DNA from: JAOUEE01 sp051011595
GTDB lineage: Bacteria > Actinomycetota > Acidimicrobiia > Acidimicrobiales > SHLQ01
Direction of reading: 5' to 3'
Assembly (NCBI GenBank): GCA_051011595.1
Contig: JBPCTQ010000280.1
Coordinates: 1-23,997 of the forward strand
DNA length: 23,997 bases
The position numbers were made by a program, and so were the translations under genes. A model generated the notes under the pieces. The model did not search any database and was not told the origin of the DNA. It saw only the letters and a program-made list of their open reading frames with translations. Below are positions 1-9,100 of this stretch, piece by piece (position 1 is the first letter of the stretch; each line of letters starts with the position of its first letter).

Positions 1-585
1 GCCGGTATCGACCTCAAGGAGCTCAGCTTCGGTGAGGGTGCGGGAGCACCGCCCTACGAGCGCCGCCAGGGCCCGTTTCCTCAGCTGACGAAACCTCTGA
101 TCGGCGCGGTCAACGGGGTGGCGGTCACGGGGGGCTTCGAGTACGCCCTCGGCTGTGATTTCCTCATCGCGTCCGAGCGCGCCCGTTTCGCCGACACCCA
201 CGGCCGAGTCGGCGTGATGCCCGGATGGGGCCTCACCGTCCACCTGGCCGAGGCCATCGGCGTGCGTCGAGCCCGCCAGCTGAGTTTCACCGGCGACTAT
301 CTCGATCCCCACACCGCGATGGCGTGGGGGCTGGTCAACGAGGTGGTGGCCCACGACGACCTCATGGGCCGAACCCTCGAGATCGGGCGCACCATGGGTG
401 AGCTGGTGCCGGGCGCGGCCGCCAACCTGAAGGAGACCTATCGGCAGGTGCTCGATCTGGCTCCGGGGGTGGCATGGGCTGTCGAGGAAGAACGCAGCCA
501 GGCATGGATGCAGTCCGGTTACGACCGATCGCGGCTGGCCGCCAGTCGTGAGGGGATCCAACAACGAGGACGCGGCCAGATCTGA
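1..585 (+). CDS. Enoyl-CoA hydratase/isomerase (crotonase) family protein, 5' end outside window
   Basis: The open frame runs from base 1, so the N-terminus is missing; the stop is TGA at 583-585. The visible part has the crotonase core: a second oxyanion-hole strand (VNGVAVTGGFE), an ALGCDF stretch, then FADTHGRVGVMPGWG and FTGDYLDPHTAMAWGLVNEVV. Crotonases hydrate, isomerise or otherwise process acyl-CoA thioesters in the cytosol. Aligned by eye to rat mitochondrial enoyl-CoA hydratase, the position of Glu144 holds His and that of Glu164 holds Gln, so ordinary hydratase chemistry is doubtful. It could be an isomerase-like or otherwise diverged member. The next gene is convergent and 18 nt away. 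Family assignment is firm; substrate unknown. Confidence 0.9.
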   Translation, partial: AGIDLKELSFGEGAGAPPYERRQGPFPQLTKPLIGAVNGVAVTGGFEYALGCDFLIASERARFADTHGRVGVMPGWGLTVHLAEAIGVRRARQLSFTGDYLDPHTAMAWGLVNEVVAHDDLMGRTLEIGRTMGELVPGAAANLKETYRQVLDLAPGVAWAVEEERSQAWMQSGYDRSRLAASREGIQQRGRGQI

Positions 586-603
586 TCACCGAAGGTGTGC
601 TGC

Positions 604-1635
604 TCAGTGGGGCAGCCGCGCACTCTCCAGCCCGTCGAGGGCGAGGTCGCTGCGCAGCTCGGCGGAGACGGCGACCGAACCCTCGTCGAGCGGTGTGCCG
701 GTGCCATCGGCGATTCGCGTCATCATGGCGAAGTTCGCACACACGGCGGCGGCATCGATCATGACATCGACGCCGAGTTCATCGGCGACCTGCCGGCGAG
801 CAGGGACGAGGTCGTCGCCGTGGTGGATGGCCTCGGCGAAACGGGTGAGCAGGGCCCCGTCGCGGACACCACCATCTCCGATGTCACCGCCGACCACATG
901 GTGGTCGATCTCGTTTCCGGTCGAGAGGCCGCTCAGACCGAGCAGCAAACCGTGTGACGTCGTTCAATAGAAGCACTCGTTGAGGGCCGACGTTCGAGCA
1001 GCCAGCAGCTCGATCTGCATACGGTCGAGTGTGCCTCGGCTCCACTCGAGGTCGCCCATCAGTGCGTCGGCCGGCAGGTAGTGCGCTTCCACGAGGCGCC
1101 GAATCATCTCCTGGTCGTGCCGCGCCGCCGACAGGGCCACGAAGACGTTGGGCCCATTCGCCGGAGTGGTGGGGACCCAGTGGGCCCGGACCTCGGCGTC
1201 GGGAACGGATTCGCCGTGGGCCGATCCCGATTCGGCTTCGCCCAACGGTGGCGGAGTATGGCCGAGAGCCGTGGCGAAGGTGTCGACGGCCGCCGATGAG
1301 GCGACCACCGCCACCAGTTCGAGGTAGCTCAACGGGGACAGCCCTCGCTCGAGGATGCCCTGATGCCACTCGTGGGTGAGTGTTCCGGGTCCGCAGGACA
1401 AGCGCCATACGGCATCAATGGCGGCCCCGGGCAGCACGTGGTCGGCGTCGATCAGGCCGTCGACCGTGGTGGGGGCCACCCAGGCCGGGAGATCGCCGGC
1501 GCGGGCACGGCGACACTCGGTCACCATGGCCAGGCGCTCCGACCCGGTCCACCAGGCCCCCGGCCGGCCCCAGTGCTCCACCGCATCTCGCTGGGCCGCG
1601 GCCAGGTCTTCTCTGATCTCTGGTGCGGTACCCAC
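604..1635 (-). CDS. AhpD-like (carboxymuconolactone decarboxylase fold) selenoprotein, in-frame TGA read as Sec
   Basis: Read through one in-frame TGA (966-964), the frame gives 343 residues starting at GTG 1635; no upstream ATG exists in frame. Residues about 65-125 and 160-270 resemble the helical AhpD/CMD fold. The active site is Glu209, Cys221, Sec224 and His228, with spacings 12-3-4, identical to Glu118/Cys130/Cys133/His137 of Mycobacterium tuberculosis AhpD. The TGA thus replaces the second cysteine of CxxC. The downstream part continues the fold (a DVMIDAAAVCANFAMMTRIA stretch) and has no ATG of its own at its beginning; it ends at a normal TGA (606-604). A SECIS-like hairpin follows the TGA. 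The likely role is a thiol/selenol-dependent peroxidase or other redox enzyme in the cytosol. The alternative is a nonsense mutation or sequencing error; whether the host has Sec machinery cannot be seen here. Confidence 0.8.
918..952 (-). promoter_or_regulatory. Candidate bacterial SECIS element
   Basis: Starting 24 nt after the TGA, the transcript can form a GGUCU apical loop (939-935) closed by a 6-bp stem, CUGCUC (945-940) with GAGCGG (934-929), including one G-U pair. A lower 4-bp helix pairs CGGU (952-949) with ACCG (921-918). Bacterial SECIS elements lie inside the coding sequence just after UGA and carry G in the first loop positions. The E. coli fdhF loop contains the same GGUCU. The element would recruit SelB with Sec-tRNA. 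The fold was done by eye. Confidence 0.7.
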
Positions 1636-1702
1636 GACGGCGAGTCTGCCATGGTGGGGCCTGCGGTTGCCGCTGCTGCGGTACAGGTGTCACCGTGGAC
1701 CG

Positions 1703-2812
1703 GTGAACATCGACGGACAGCCGTACCGCACCATCTGGCGGAACCCGGACGACCCCAATGCGGTGCAGCTGATCGACCAACGACTGCTGCCGTTCGAGTT
1801 CGCCGTGGTCGACGTTCGATCGTCGTCGGCGATGGCCGCAGTGATCGCCGACATGGTGGTGCGGGGAGCCGGCCTGATCGGTGCCGCCGCCGGCTACGGC
1901 ATGATGCTGGCTGCCGTCGAGGCGGTTTCATCGGGTTCGGACGACCGTCGGGGCCATCTGGAGCAGGCGGCCGCCGCTCTGGAGGCAAGCCGCCCCACCG
2001 CCGTGAACCTCACGTGGGCGGTTCGACGTCAGCTGGCCGAGCTCGACGGAATCGAAGATGCCGACGAGCTGGTGCGCCGCGCCGGTGAGGTGGCCGACCA
2101 GATCGCCGATGAGGACGCCGAATGGTGTCGGCGAATCGGCGAGCACGGGCGCCCGTTGCTCGAGACCATTCACCAACGCACCGGTGAGACGGTGAACGTC
2201 TTGACCCACTGCAACGCCGGTTGGTTGGCGTTCGTCGATCATGGCACCGCCACCGCACCCATCTACGCCGCCCACGACGCGGGGGTACCCGTTCACGTCT
2301 GGGTCGACGAGACCCGTCCCCGCAACCAGGGAGCCCGACTCACCGCGTGGGAGCTGGGCCAGCACGGCGTTCCCCACACGGTGATCGTCGACAATGCCGG
2401 CGGCCACCTCATGCAGCACGGGCAGGTCGACCTGGTCATCACCGGCAGCGACCGCACCACCTTCACCGGCGACGTGGCCAACAAGATCGGTACCTACCTC
2501 AAGGCGCTGGCCGCCCACGACAACGATGTTCCCTTCTATGTGGCCCTGCCGTCCTCCACGATCGACTGGGAAACCCGCGACGGCGTGCGAGGAACACCCA
2601 TCGAAGAACGAGATCCCGCCGAGGTGACCCACATCGGTGGTGCCCTCGCCGACACCGTGGCCGACGTGCGGTTGACGCCGGAGGGCACGGCCGCGGCCAA
2701 CTACGGGTTCGACGTCACGCCGGCGCGGTTGGTGACCGGTCTGATCACCGAACGCGGCCTGTGTGCCGCCGACGAAGACGCCATCGGCGAGCTATATCCC
2801 GAATATCGCTGA
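1703..2812 (+). CDS. mtnA: MtnA-family sugar-1-phosphate isomerase (methylthioribose- or deoxyribose-1-phosphate)
   Basis: 369 residues from GTG 1703, the usual length for MtnA (340-370). Family hallmarks are present: RGAxxIG near residue 54, THCNAG with the catalytic Cys170, the block DETRPRNQGARLTAWEL (202-218), GSDR with the catalytic Asp250, and GDVANKIGTY (256-265). MtnA isomerises 5-methylthioribose-1-phosphate to the ribulose form in methionine salvage; relatives act on 5-deoxyribose-1-phosphate. The usual RGAPAIG is RGAGLIG here. The next gene, 58 nt downstream on the same strand, is a class II aldolase fusion, which fits cleavage of the isomerised sugar phosphate rather than the classical dehydratase/enolase route. 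No kinase or phosphorylase is in the window. Upstream, 67 nt separate it from the divergent selenoprotein gene. Exact substrate uncertain. Confidence 0.88.
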   Translation: MNIDGQPYRTIWRNPDDPNAVQLIDQRLLPFEFAVVDVRSSSAMAAVIADMVVRGAGLIGAAAGYGMMLAAVEAVSSGSDDRRGHLEQAAAALEASRPTAVNLTWAVRRQLAELDGIEDADELVRRAGEVADQIADEDAEWCRRIGEHGRPLLETIHQRTGETVNVLTHCNAGWLAFVDHGTATAPIYAAHDAGVPVHVWVDETRPRNQGARLTAWELGQHGVPHTVIVDNAGGHLMQHGQVDLVITGSDRTTFTGDVANKIGTYLKALAAHDNDVPFYVALPSSTIDWETRDGVRGTPIEERDPAEVTHIGGALADTVADVRLTPEGTAAANYGFDVTPARLVTGLITERGLCAADEDAIGELYPEYR

Positions 2813-2870
2813 TGGGCGGGCGAGCGATCGAGCATGAGCAGCAAACGGCTCCGGCCAGGAAGAAGCACCT

Positions 2871-4844
2871 ATGAAGTCGCTGTGGGATGACGAGGAGGCC
2901 GGCTCCTATGACGGCGCCATCGGCGAGTGTGTCTACTGCACCCGCTTGATCGGTGGTGATACCTCGCTGGTGCTCCACGGCGGCGGCAACTCCTCGGTGA
3001 AGGCGCCGGTCGACGACATCACCGGTCGCCGCGTCGACGCGCTGCACGTGAAGGGTTCGGGATGGGACATGGCCACCATCGAGGCGGCCGGCCTCACGCC
3101 GCTACGGCTCGAGCGGGTGCGGGAGCTGCTCGACGTCGACCAACTGAGCGACCCCGACATGATGCGAGAGTTGGGTGCAGCCAAACTGGATCCGGGCAGT
3201 CCGAACCCGTCGGTCGAGACGTTGCTGCACGCGTACCTCCCACATCGGGCCGTGCAACACAGCCACGCCGATGTCATCGTGAACATCACGAACATCGCCG
3301 ACGGCGAGGACGTGGTCCGGGAGATCTACGGCGACTCGGTGGTGACGGTGCCCTACGTGATGCCCGGCTTCGACCTGGCTCGCATGGTGCGCGAAGTCTG
3401 GCCTGAGCAGTCCCACGACGGCACCGTGGGGATGGTGTTGTTGAACCACGGGCTGTTCACGTTCGGTGCGACATCGGCCGAGGCCTATCGGTCCCACGTC
3501 GAGTTGGTGTCCAAGGCCGAACAGTGGCTCGCCGCCAATGCCCCGGCCGGCGATCCGGCTTCATCCGGTCCGGCGGCCGCGGCCCTGCTCACCGACCTGG
3601 CCGAACTGCGGCGAACCATGTCGGAGGTGGCCGGCCGTCCTCTGGTGGTGCAGCGTCACACCGACCCAGACGTGCGTCGTTTCGTCGGTCGGGCCGATTA
3701 CGCCGACCTGGCCACCCGGGGACCGCTGACACCCGACCATGTCATCCGCACCAAGCGGGTCCCGATGATCGGTCGCGACGTGGGTGCCTACGCCGACGAC
3801 TACCACGCCTACGTGGAACGCAACGCCAGCCGGGCCCGCACCCAGCTCACCGAGCTCGACGGGGCACCTCGAGTGGTGCTCGACCCGGAGCTGGGCATGC
3901 TGACGGCGGGCCCCACGGTCGGGGCCGCCCAGATCGCCGCCGACATCTATCACCACACCATTCCGGTGCTGGAACGAGCCGAGGATCACCTCGGGGGCTA
4001 TGTCGCACTGCCCGAAGGCGACATCTTCGACCTCGAGTACTGGGACCTCGAGCAGGCGAAGCTGGCCGGCGGAGGTCCACCTCCCGCCCTTGCCGGCCGT
4101 GTCGGTGTGGTGACCGGGGCGGCATCGGGAATCGGCCGGGCCTGCGCGGCGGCCCTCCTGGACCGTGGTGCGTGTGTGACCGGTCTCGATCTCAGCCCCT
4201 CGGTGCCCGGCACCTTCGCCGGCGCGGCATGGACCGGCATCGAGGCCGATGTGACGGATCCCGACACCATCACCGGAGCCCTGCGATCGACCGTGGAGAA
4301 CTACGGCGGTGTCGACATCGCGGTGATCGCGGCAGGTGTGTTCGGTGCCAGCACCCCGATCGCCGATCTGGCCGTCGACGACTGGCGGTCGGTGATGGCG
4401 GTCAACGTCGACTCGGTGATGGCGCTGCTCGGCGAACTGCATCCACTGCTGGCCCGGTCTCCCGTAGGCGGACGAGTGGTGATCATCGGTTCCAAGAACG
4501 TGCCGGCTCCCGGACGGGGCGCCGCCGCCTACTCGTCGTCGAAGGCCGCGCTGACGCAGCTGGCACGCGTGGCTGCGTTGGAGTGGGCCGATGACGGAAT
4601 CCGGGTGAACACCGTGCATCCCGACGCCGTCTTCGACACCGGACTCTGGACCCCGGAACTGCTGGCCGAGCGGGCCGCTCGGTACGACCTGACGGTCGAC
4701 GAGTACAAACGGCGCAATCTTCTGGGTACCGAAGTCACCGCCGCCACGGTGGGGGAGGTGGCTGCGCTGTTGTGCAGTGATGCCTTCGGGGCCACGACGG
4801 GTGCACAGATCCCCATCGATGGCGGAAACGAACGAGTGGTCTGA
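2871..4844 (+). CDS. Bifunctional class II aldolase / short-chain dehydrogenase
   Basis: 657 residues, ATG with an AGGAAG ribosome site about 8 nt upstream. Residues 1 to about 395 form the class II (fuculose/rhamnulose-phosphate type) aldolase: HGGGNSSVK near 36, Glu116, His130 and His132 (HSH) and His193 (LNHG) are the expected catalytic and zinc residues. Residues 405-657 are an SDR: the TGAASGIG cofactor motif at 415-422 and the catalytic Ser541, Tyr554 and Lys558. The architecture matches the RhaE/RhaW-type fusion, in which rhamnulose-1-phosphate is cleaved to DHAP and lactaldehyde and the aldehyde is oxidised. Because the upstream partner is MtnA-like and no rhamnose genes are visible, I infer cleavage of 5-deoxyribulose- or methylthioribulose-1-phosphate, with the SDR acting on the released aldehyde. 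Cytosolic. Confidence 0.9.
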   Translation: MKSLWDDEEAGSYDGAIGECVYCTRLIGGDTSLVLHGGGNSSVKAPVDDITGRRVDALHVKGSGWDMATIEAAGLTPLRLERVRELLDVDQLSDPDMMRELGAAKLDPGSPNPSVETLLHAYLPHRAVQHSHADVIVNITNIADGEDVVREIYGDSVVTVPYVMPGFDLARMVREVWPEQSHDGTVGMVLLNHGLFTFGATSAEAYRSHVELVSKAEQWLAANAPAGDPASSGPAAAALLTDLAELRRTMSEVAGRPLVVQRHTDPDVRRFVGRADYADLATRGPLTPDHVIRTKRVPMIGRDVGAYADDYHAYVERNASRARTQLTELDGAPRVVLDPELGMLTAGPTVGAAQIAADIYHHTIPVLERAEDHLGGYVALPEGDIFDLEYWDLEQAKLAGGGPPPALAGRVGVVTGAASGIGRACAAALLDRGACVTGLDLSPSVPGTFAGAAWTGIEADVTDPDTITGALRSTVENYGGVDIAVIAAGVFGASTPIADLAVDDWRSVMAVNVDSVMALLGELHPLLARSPVGGRVVIIGSKNVPAPGRGAAAYSSSKAALTQLARVAALEWADDGIRVNTVHPDAVFDTGLWTPELLAERAARYDLTVDEYKRRNLLGTEVTAATVGEVAALLCSDAFGATTGAQIPIDGGNERVV

Positions 4845-4870
4845 GCCCCCACGATCGACCTCTTCTGCGG

Positions 4871-4889
4871 GCCCTCGAGGCCGCGGCCT
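4871..4889. terminator. Possible bidirectional hairpin between convergent genes
   Basis: The 47-nt gap between the aldolase stop and the convergent NTF2-like gene holds a GC-rich inverted repeat. It includes the perfect 12-nt palindrome AGGCCGCGGCCT (4878-4889) and an overlapping hairpin around the loop CTCGA. There is no T-tract, so intrinsic termination is only suggested. Confidence 0.3.
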
Positions 4890-4891
4890 GA

Positions 4892-5257
4892 TCAGTCGGC
4901 GGTGAACAGGCCGGCGTCGAAGTAGTCGCGCCAGGCCTTGATCTTGTCGCCTTCCATCTCGAATGTCCCCATCACCGGGAGGGCGACCGTCTTGCCGTTG
5001 ATCACGAGCGTGTCGGTTCGTTCGTTCATGACCAGGTCGCCCTGCACCAACTGGTGGTGGATCTCGAACGTGATCGATTCCGCCATCACTCCCAAGAACG
5101 ATTCGAGGAACCCGCGGATGGCTTCTTTACCTTCGGCCGGATCCATGGGCATGTTGTGATACACGGCGTCGTCGGTGAAGACCGCGAGGATGGCTTCGAT
5201 GTCGCCCCGGCCCCAGGCTGCGGAGAATTCCCGGATGGTCTGGTCATGGTTGCTCAT
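4892..5257 (-). CDS. SnoaL/limonene-1,2-epoxide hydrolase-like NTF2-fold protein
   Basis: 121 residues from ATG 5257; an in-frame GTG at 5269 would add four residues, and neither start has a clear ribosome site. The length and pattern (an AWGRGDIEAILAVFTDDAVYH opening helix-strand, WRDYFD at the end) are typical of small cone-shaped alpha+beta NTF2-like enzymes. An RTD pair in the NERTDTLV strand and the Asp of WRDYFD match the Arg-Asp-Asp triad of Rhodococcus limonene-1,2-epoxide hydrolase, so water-mediated epoxide opening is plausible. Many relatives have other or unknown roles. It stands alone: convergent with the aldolase gene and divergent from the sulfotransferase gene. Confidence 0.8.
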   Translation of the reverse strand: MSNHDQTIREFSAAWGRGDIEAILAVFTDDAVYHNMPMDPAEGKEAIRGFLESFLGVMAESITFEIHHQLVQGDLVMNERTDTLVINGKTVALPVMGTFEMEGDKIKAWRDYFDAGLFTAD

Positions 5258-5330
5258 GGCCGTCGACACTACTCAGGGCGCCCCGATCGTTGTCCAGTGC
5301 AGGGTGACGGCCCATTTCGCAAGGATTCGT

Positions 5331-5354
5331 CGAAGGTCTACCCTTGCTCCTTCG
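5331..5354. promoter_or_regulatory. Inverted repeat upstream of the sulfotransferase gene
   Basis: CGAAGG (5331-5336) and CCTTCG (5349-5354) form a perfect 6-bp inverted repeat around 12 nt in the divergent intergenic region, ending 10 nt before the ATG at 5365. It could be an operator or a leader hairpin. No convincing -10/-35 pair was recognised. Chance occurrence is possible. Confidence 0.2.
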
Positions 5355-5364
5355 CAGGGTGCAC

Positions 5365-6087
5365 ATGACCGATACGCAGCGATTCTTTTTCATCCACATC
5401 ATGAAGACGGCCGGCGCCACGTTTCGTCAGCACCTTCGGCTCAACTTCACCGAGGAACAGCGGTACCCGAACCCCGCACTGGAATCGGTGCCACCCGTGG
5501 AGTTCAACCTGTTGGTCGACTACGTCACCAACCTGAGCGCCGAGCGGCAACAGCAGCTGCGCTCCTACGCCGGCCACTTCCCGTTCGTAGTCACCGAACT
5601 GTTGCCCGTGCCGGTGACCACCTACACCATTCTGCGCCACCCGGTCGACCGCGTGCTGTCGTACCTGAAGCAGCGGCGCGTCGAGTTGGGTGTCGACACA
5701 CTCGAAGAGGTGTACGAAGACACCTTCACCCGCCAGTGTCTGCTCGACAACCATCAGGTGAAGGTGTTCGCGTTGTCCGTCGACGACGAGCCCCAGAGCA
5801 TCATGGATGTGATCGCCATCGATCAGGCCCGGTTCGAGCGGGCCTGCACCAACCTGGAGCAGGTCGATGTGGTCGGGCTGACCGAACGCTACGACGACTT
5901 CTGTGCCGCCATTGTCGATCGGTTCGGCTGGCGGCTGGGCGACGTACCCAACCGGCGAGTGGCCGATCCGGTCGAGGTCTCCGACAGCCTGCGGTCGCGC
6001 ATCACCGCCGACAACGAATTCGACATCGCGTTCCATGACTTCGGCCGCCGGTTGATCGACAGTCGGTCCGACGCGGCCATCACGTGA
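5365..6087 (+). CDS. Sulfotransferase family protein
   Basis: 240 residues from ATG 5365; a TTG at 5344 in the same frame is less likely. The N-terminus FFFIHIMKTAGATF (residues 7-20) is the 5'-phosphosulfate-binding loop of PAPS-dependent sulfotransferases, with Lys14 and Thr15. The segment YTILRHPVDRVLSYL (87-101) is the 3'-phosphate-binding motif, with Arg91 and Ser99. Such enzymes move sulfate from PAPS to hydroxyls of glycans, lipids or small molecules. It lies 15 nt before the large methyltransferase/glycosyltransferase gene on the same strand, so the two are likely co-transcribed and may modify the same surface saccharide. There is no signal peptide; it should be cytosolic. Acceptor unknown. 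Confidence 0.85.
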   Translation: MTDTQRFFFIHIMKTAGATFRQHLRLNFTEEQRYPNPALESVPPVEFNLLVDYVTNLSAERQQQLRSYAGHFPFVVTELLPVPVTTYTILRHPVDRVLSYLKQRRVELGVDTLEEVYEDTFTRQCLLDNHQVKVFALSVDDEPQSIMDVIAIDQARFERACTNLEQVDVVGLTERYDDFCAAIVDRFGWRLGDVPNRRVADPVEVSDSLRSRITADNEFDIAFHDFGRRLIDSRSDAAIT

Positions 6088-6102
6088 CGAGGGAGCTGCA
6101 CT

Positions 6103-9100
6103 GTGTATCCGCTGTGGGATGAAGTGATCTCACCCGTCCTGGTGGCATCGGGCGCCCGTCGGCTGGTCGAGATCGGCGCTCTGAGGGGAGAGAACACCCG
6201 TTTCCTCCTCGAGAACCTGGGCGACGAGGTCGAGCTGCATGTGATCGACCCGGTCCCCGAATTCGATCCGGCCGAGCACGAGGAACGTTTCGGCGGACGG
6301 TACGTGTTCCACCGCGACATCAGCCACAACGTCTTGCCGTCGCTGCCACCCGTCGACGTGGCCTTGGTCGACGGTGACCACAACTGGTTCACGGTGTTCC
6401 ACGAGCTGCGCATGCTCACCGAGGTGAGTGACGCTCACGGGGTGCCTGTTCCGGTGCTCATCCTCCACGACGTGGGGTGGCCCTACGGTCGCCGCGACCT
6501 CTACTACACACCCGAGCGCATCCCTCCGGAGTTCCGCCAACCCTACGCCCAGCGGGGGATGCGGCCCGGCCAGGACGCCCTCATGAAACGCCCGGGTCGT
6601 GGAACCAACCCCACCCTCGACAACGCCCTTCACGAGGGTGGGCCTCGCAACGGGGTGATGACCGCGCTCGATGACTGGATCGATGGTTTCGACCGTCCGG
6701 TGCGTCGAGTCGACGTACCGATCTACTACGGCCTGGCCATCGTGGTCGAGCAGGCCCGCCTCGACACCAACCCCGAGCTGGCCGCGGCCCTCGACGACCT
6801 GGAGACGCTGGCCGGCCGGAACCGGCAGCTGGCCCTGAGTGAGCAGATCCGGCTCGACAATCTCTGGGTCGACAACGTGCTCGCTCAGGCCATGCAGGAG
6901 AAGGCCACCGACCGCGCCAGTCGTCGCTACCTCGACCTGCTGAAGGGGGCGTTGCTCAACGAGCACTATCTCGAACACGAACTGCGTGTCCATCACCTGC
7001 TCCAGACCGTGAAGAAGGGTGGGGAGGCCAACGTCGAAGCACTCCGCGACCCGGTCCGGGAGCTGAATCTGAACTGGCCCGACCTGGTGCAGCAGCGCCA
7101 GGTCGGTGGCCGACTTCCGATCCAGGGCGGCGAGGTGGCCGGCCCCCATTTCGCTGGAGGCCGGGTCAGGCTCGACCAGATCGAGGAGGCACTCGATCGC
7201 AGGAGGGAAGCGGCCACCGCGGGCGACATCGTGGTGCTCGACGCCGCGTCGGCCGGCACCGGGGTCTTTGCCCGTGGATATCTCGACGCCCACGCCGAGC
7301 CCGACACGCAGGTCGTGCAGATCGGCCGGTTTCGGGCCCGCGAGGGCGACGAGCTCTCGTTGGACTCGGCCCATCCCGATCTGGGTGTCATCCGTGATGT
7401 GTACGCGCGGTACGGGCTGCTCGACGAACGGGTGCAGTTGCTCGGTGGCGAATCGGCAGCAACCGCCGCCGATGCCTCGGTCTCGCTCATCTCGCTGTTG
7501 CTCGTGGCCGAGGATTCTCTCGATCCCGCCGCGGTCACTGCCCTGCTCGGTCGGTGCGCGGCCGACGCCGAGATCCTCGTGCGAGGTGACCACGACGATG
7601 TCGTGGCCCTGAGCGAAGCCCTCGACGACACGTCGATCTCCTGGCTGGCCGAGGATCTGGCCCAGCTGCACGTCGCCGGCACCTCCGGTGGCGGCGACGT
7701 TCGGGATCGCCCAGTGCAGGCCGAGCGACCTGTGGCCCCAGGCCCTCGAGCCGGCGATCGGCTCGATCTGTCCGTGGTGGTGTGCTTCTACAACATGCGC
7801 CGTGAGGCCCACCGCACGCTGCAGTCGCTGTCGCGTTCGTACCAGGTCGACAGCCACGGCCTCGACTACGAGGTCATCGTCGTCGACAACGGCAGCAGCC
7901 CCGATCAACGGCTGGGCGAGGAGTTCGTGCAGCAATTCGGCCCGGAGTTCATCTACGTCGACCTCGGCGCCGAAGAACGGGCCCACCCGTCACCCGCGGT
8001 CGCGCTGAACCACGGCATCGAGCGGGCCCGAGGCGACATGGTGGCCATCATGATCGACGGCGCCCACGTCTTGTCACCGGGGGTGTTCAAGCACACCCAG
8101 AAGGCGGTCGCCGCCTACGAACTGCCGGTGGTGATCACCCAGCATTGGTACGTGGGCCCCGGGGAGCAGAGCGAAGTCATCTACGACGGCTACGACCAGG
8201 CCTACGAGGACCGCCTGTTCCGATCGATCGACTGGCCCCACAAGGGGTATCGATTGTTCGAGATCAGCCATCCCATTGCTCGCCGGGATTGGTTCGACGG
8301 ACTGGGCGAGTCCAACTGCATCGTGGTGCCCCGAGCCGTTCTCGAACAGGTGGGCGGGTACGACGAACGATTCTCCGAGCCCGGCGGCGAGTACAGCAAC
8401 CTCGAATTCTACGAACGGGTGTCGACCGACCCCCGAGTGGAAGTGGTCAAGCTGCTCGGAGAGGCCTCCTTCCACCAGGTGCACGGGGGGACCACCACCA
8501 ACCAGCCCGACCCATCGGTGCGGTCCGAGCGCTTGGCGCACTACAAACAGCGGTACGAGGACATTCTGGGCCGGCCGTTCCGCGGGGCCGGTCGTGAGGT
8601 CCAGTACCTCGGCGGCCTGCGGCGCACCTCCAAGCGGTCGAGGGCTCGGCGGCTGGTGTCGTGGCAGTGGCGGTCCGACGACCAGCTCCGCGATGTCGAT
8701 GGCCCGCCGGTGAAACCGAGTCCGGTGGGTGATGAAGCCCGCAGCGAGTTCATCGAGGCGGCGTACAACCACCTCGGTTGGAAGGACGTCACCTGGATGG
8801 GGCAGCCGGTCGAGATCGCCGGCACCGACCTGATCGCCTACCAGCAGCTGTTCACCGACGTGGGCCCCGACACCGTGGTGCTCGTGGGCGACATGGCGGC
8901 CGGCCGATGCCTGTTCTGGGCCTCCATGTGCGACCTGGCCGGTTCCGGTCAGGTGATCTGGGTGCCGGGTGACGAGGAGGTCGCCGACATCGTTCACCCC
9001 CGGATCTCACGGGTCGGCGGGGCTCCCGAGGAGCCGAGCACGGTGCAGGCGGTCTCGAGCGCCGCGGGGGCAATCGAGAACGCTCTGGTCGTGCTGGCGC

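Noticed and set aside
604..1635. Two separate genes, or a pseudogene broken by a nonsense mutation
   Set aside because: The TGA falls precisely at a catalytic cysteine column, reading frame and fold continue, there is no other lesion, and a SECIS-like hairpin follows. Recoding as Sec explains all of this better, though not proven.
604..1635. UGA read as tryptophan or glycine by an altered genetic code
   Set aside because: TGA serves as the stop of many intact genes here (for example 583-585, 604-606, 2810-2812 and 4842-4844), so genome-wide reassignment is excluded.
1376..1702. Longer N-terminus for the MtnA-like isomerase (start at 1376)
   Set aside because: Residues before 1703 are antisense to the selenoprotein gene and unlike the family; GTG 1703 gives the normal length.
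6130..7986. 618-codon open frame on the minus strand
   Set aside because: It is the shadow of the multidomain transferase gene; high GC keeps antisense frames open. The composition is His/Val/Asp-rich with no family motifs, while the plus frame has clear domains.
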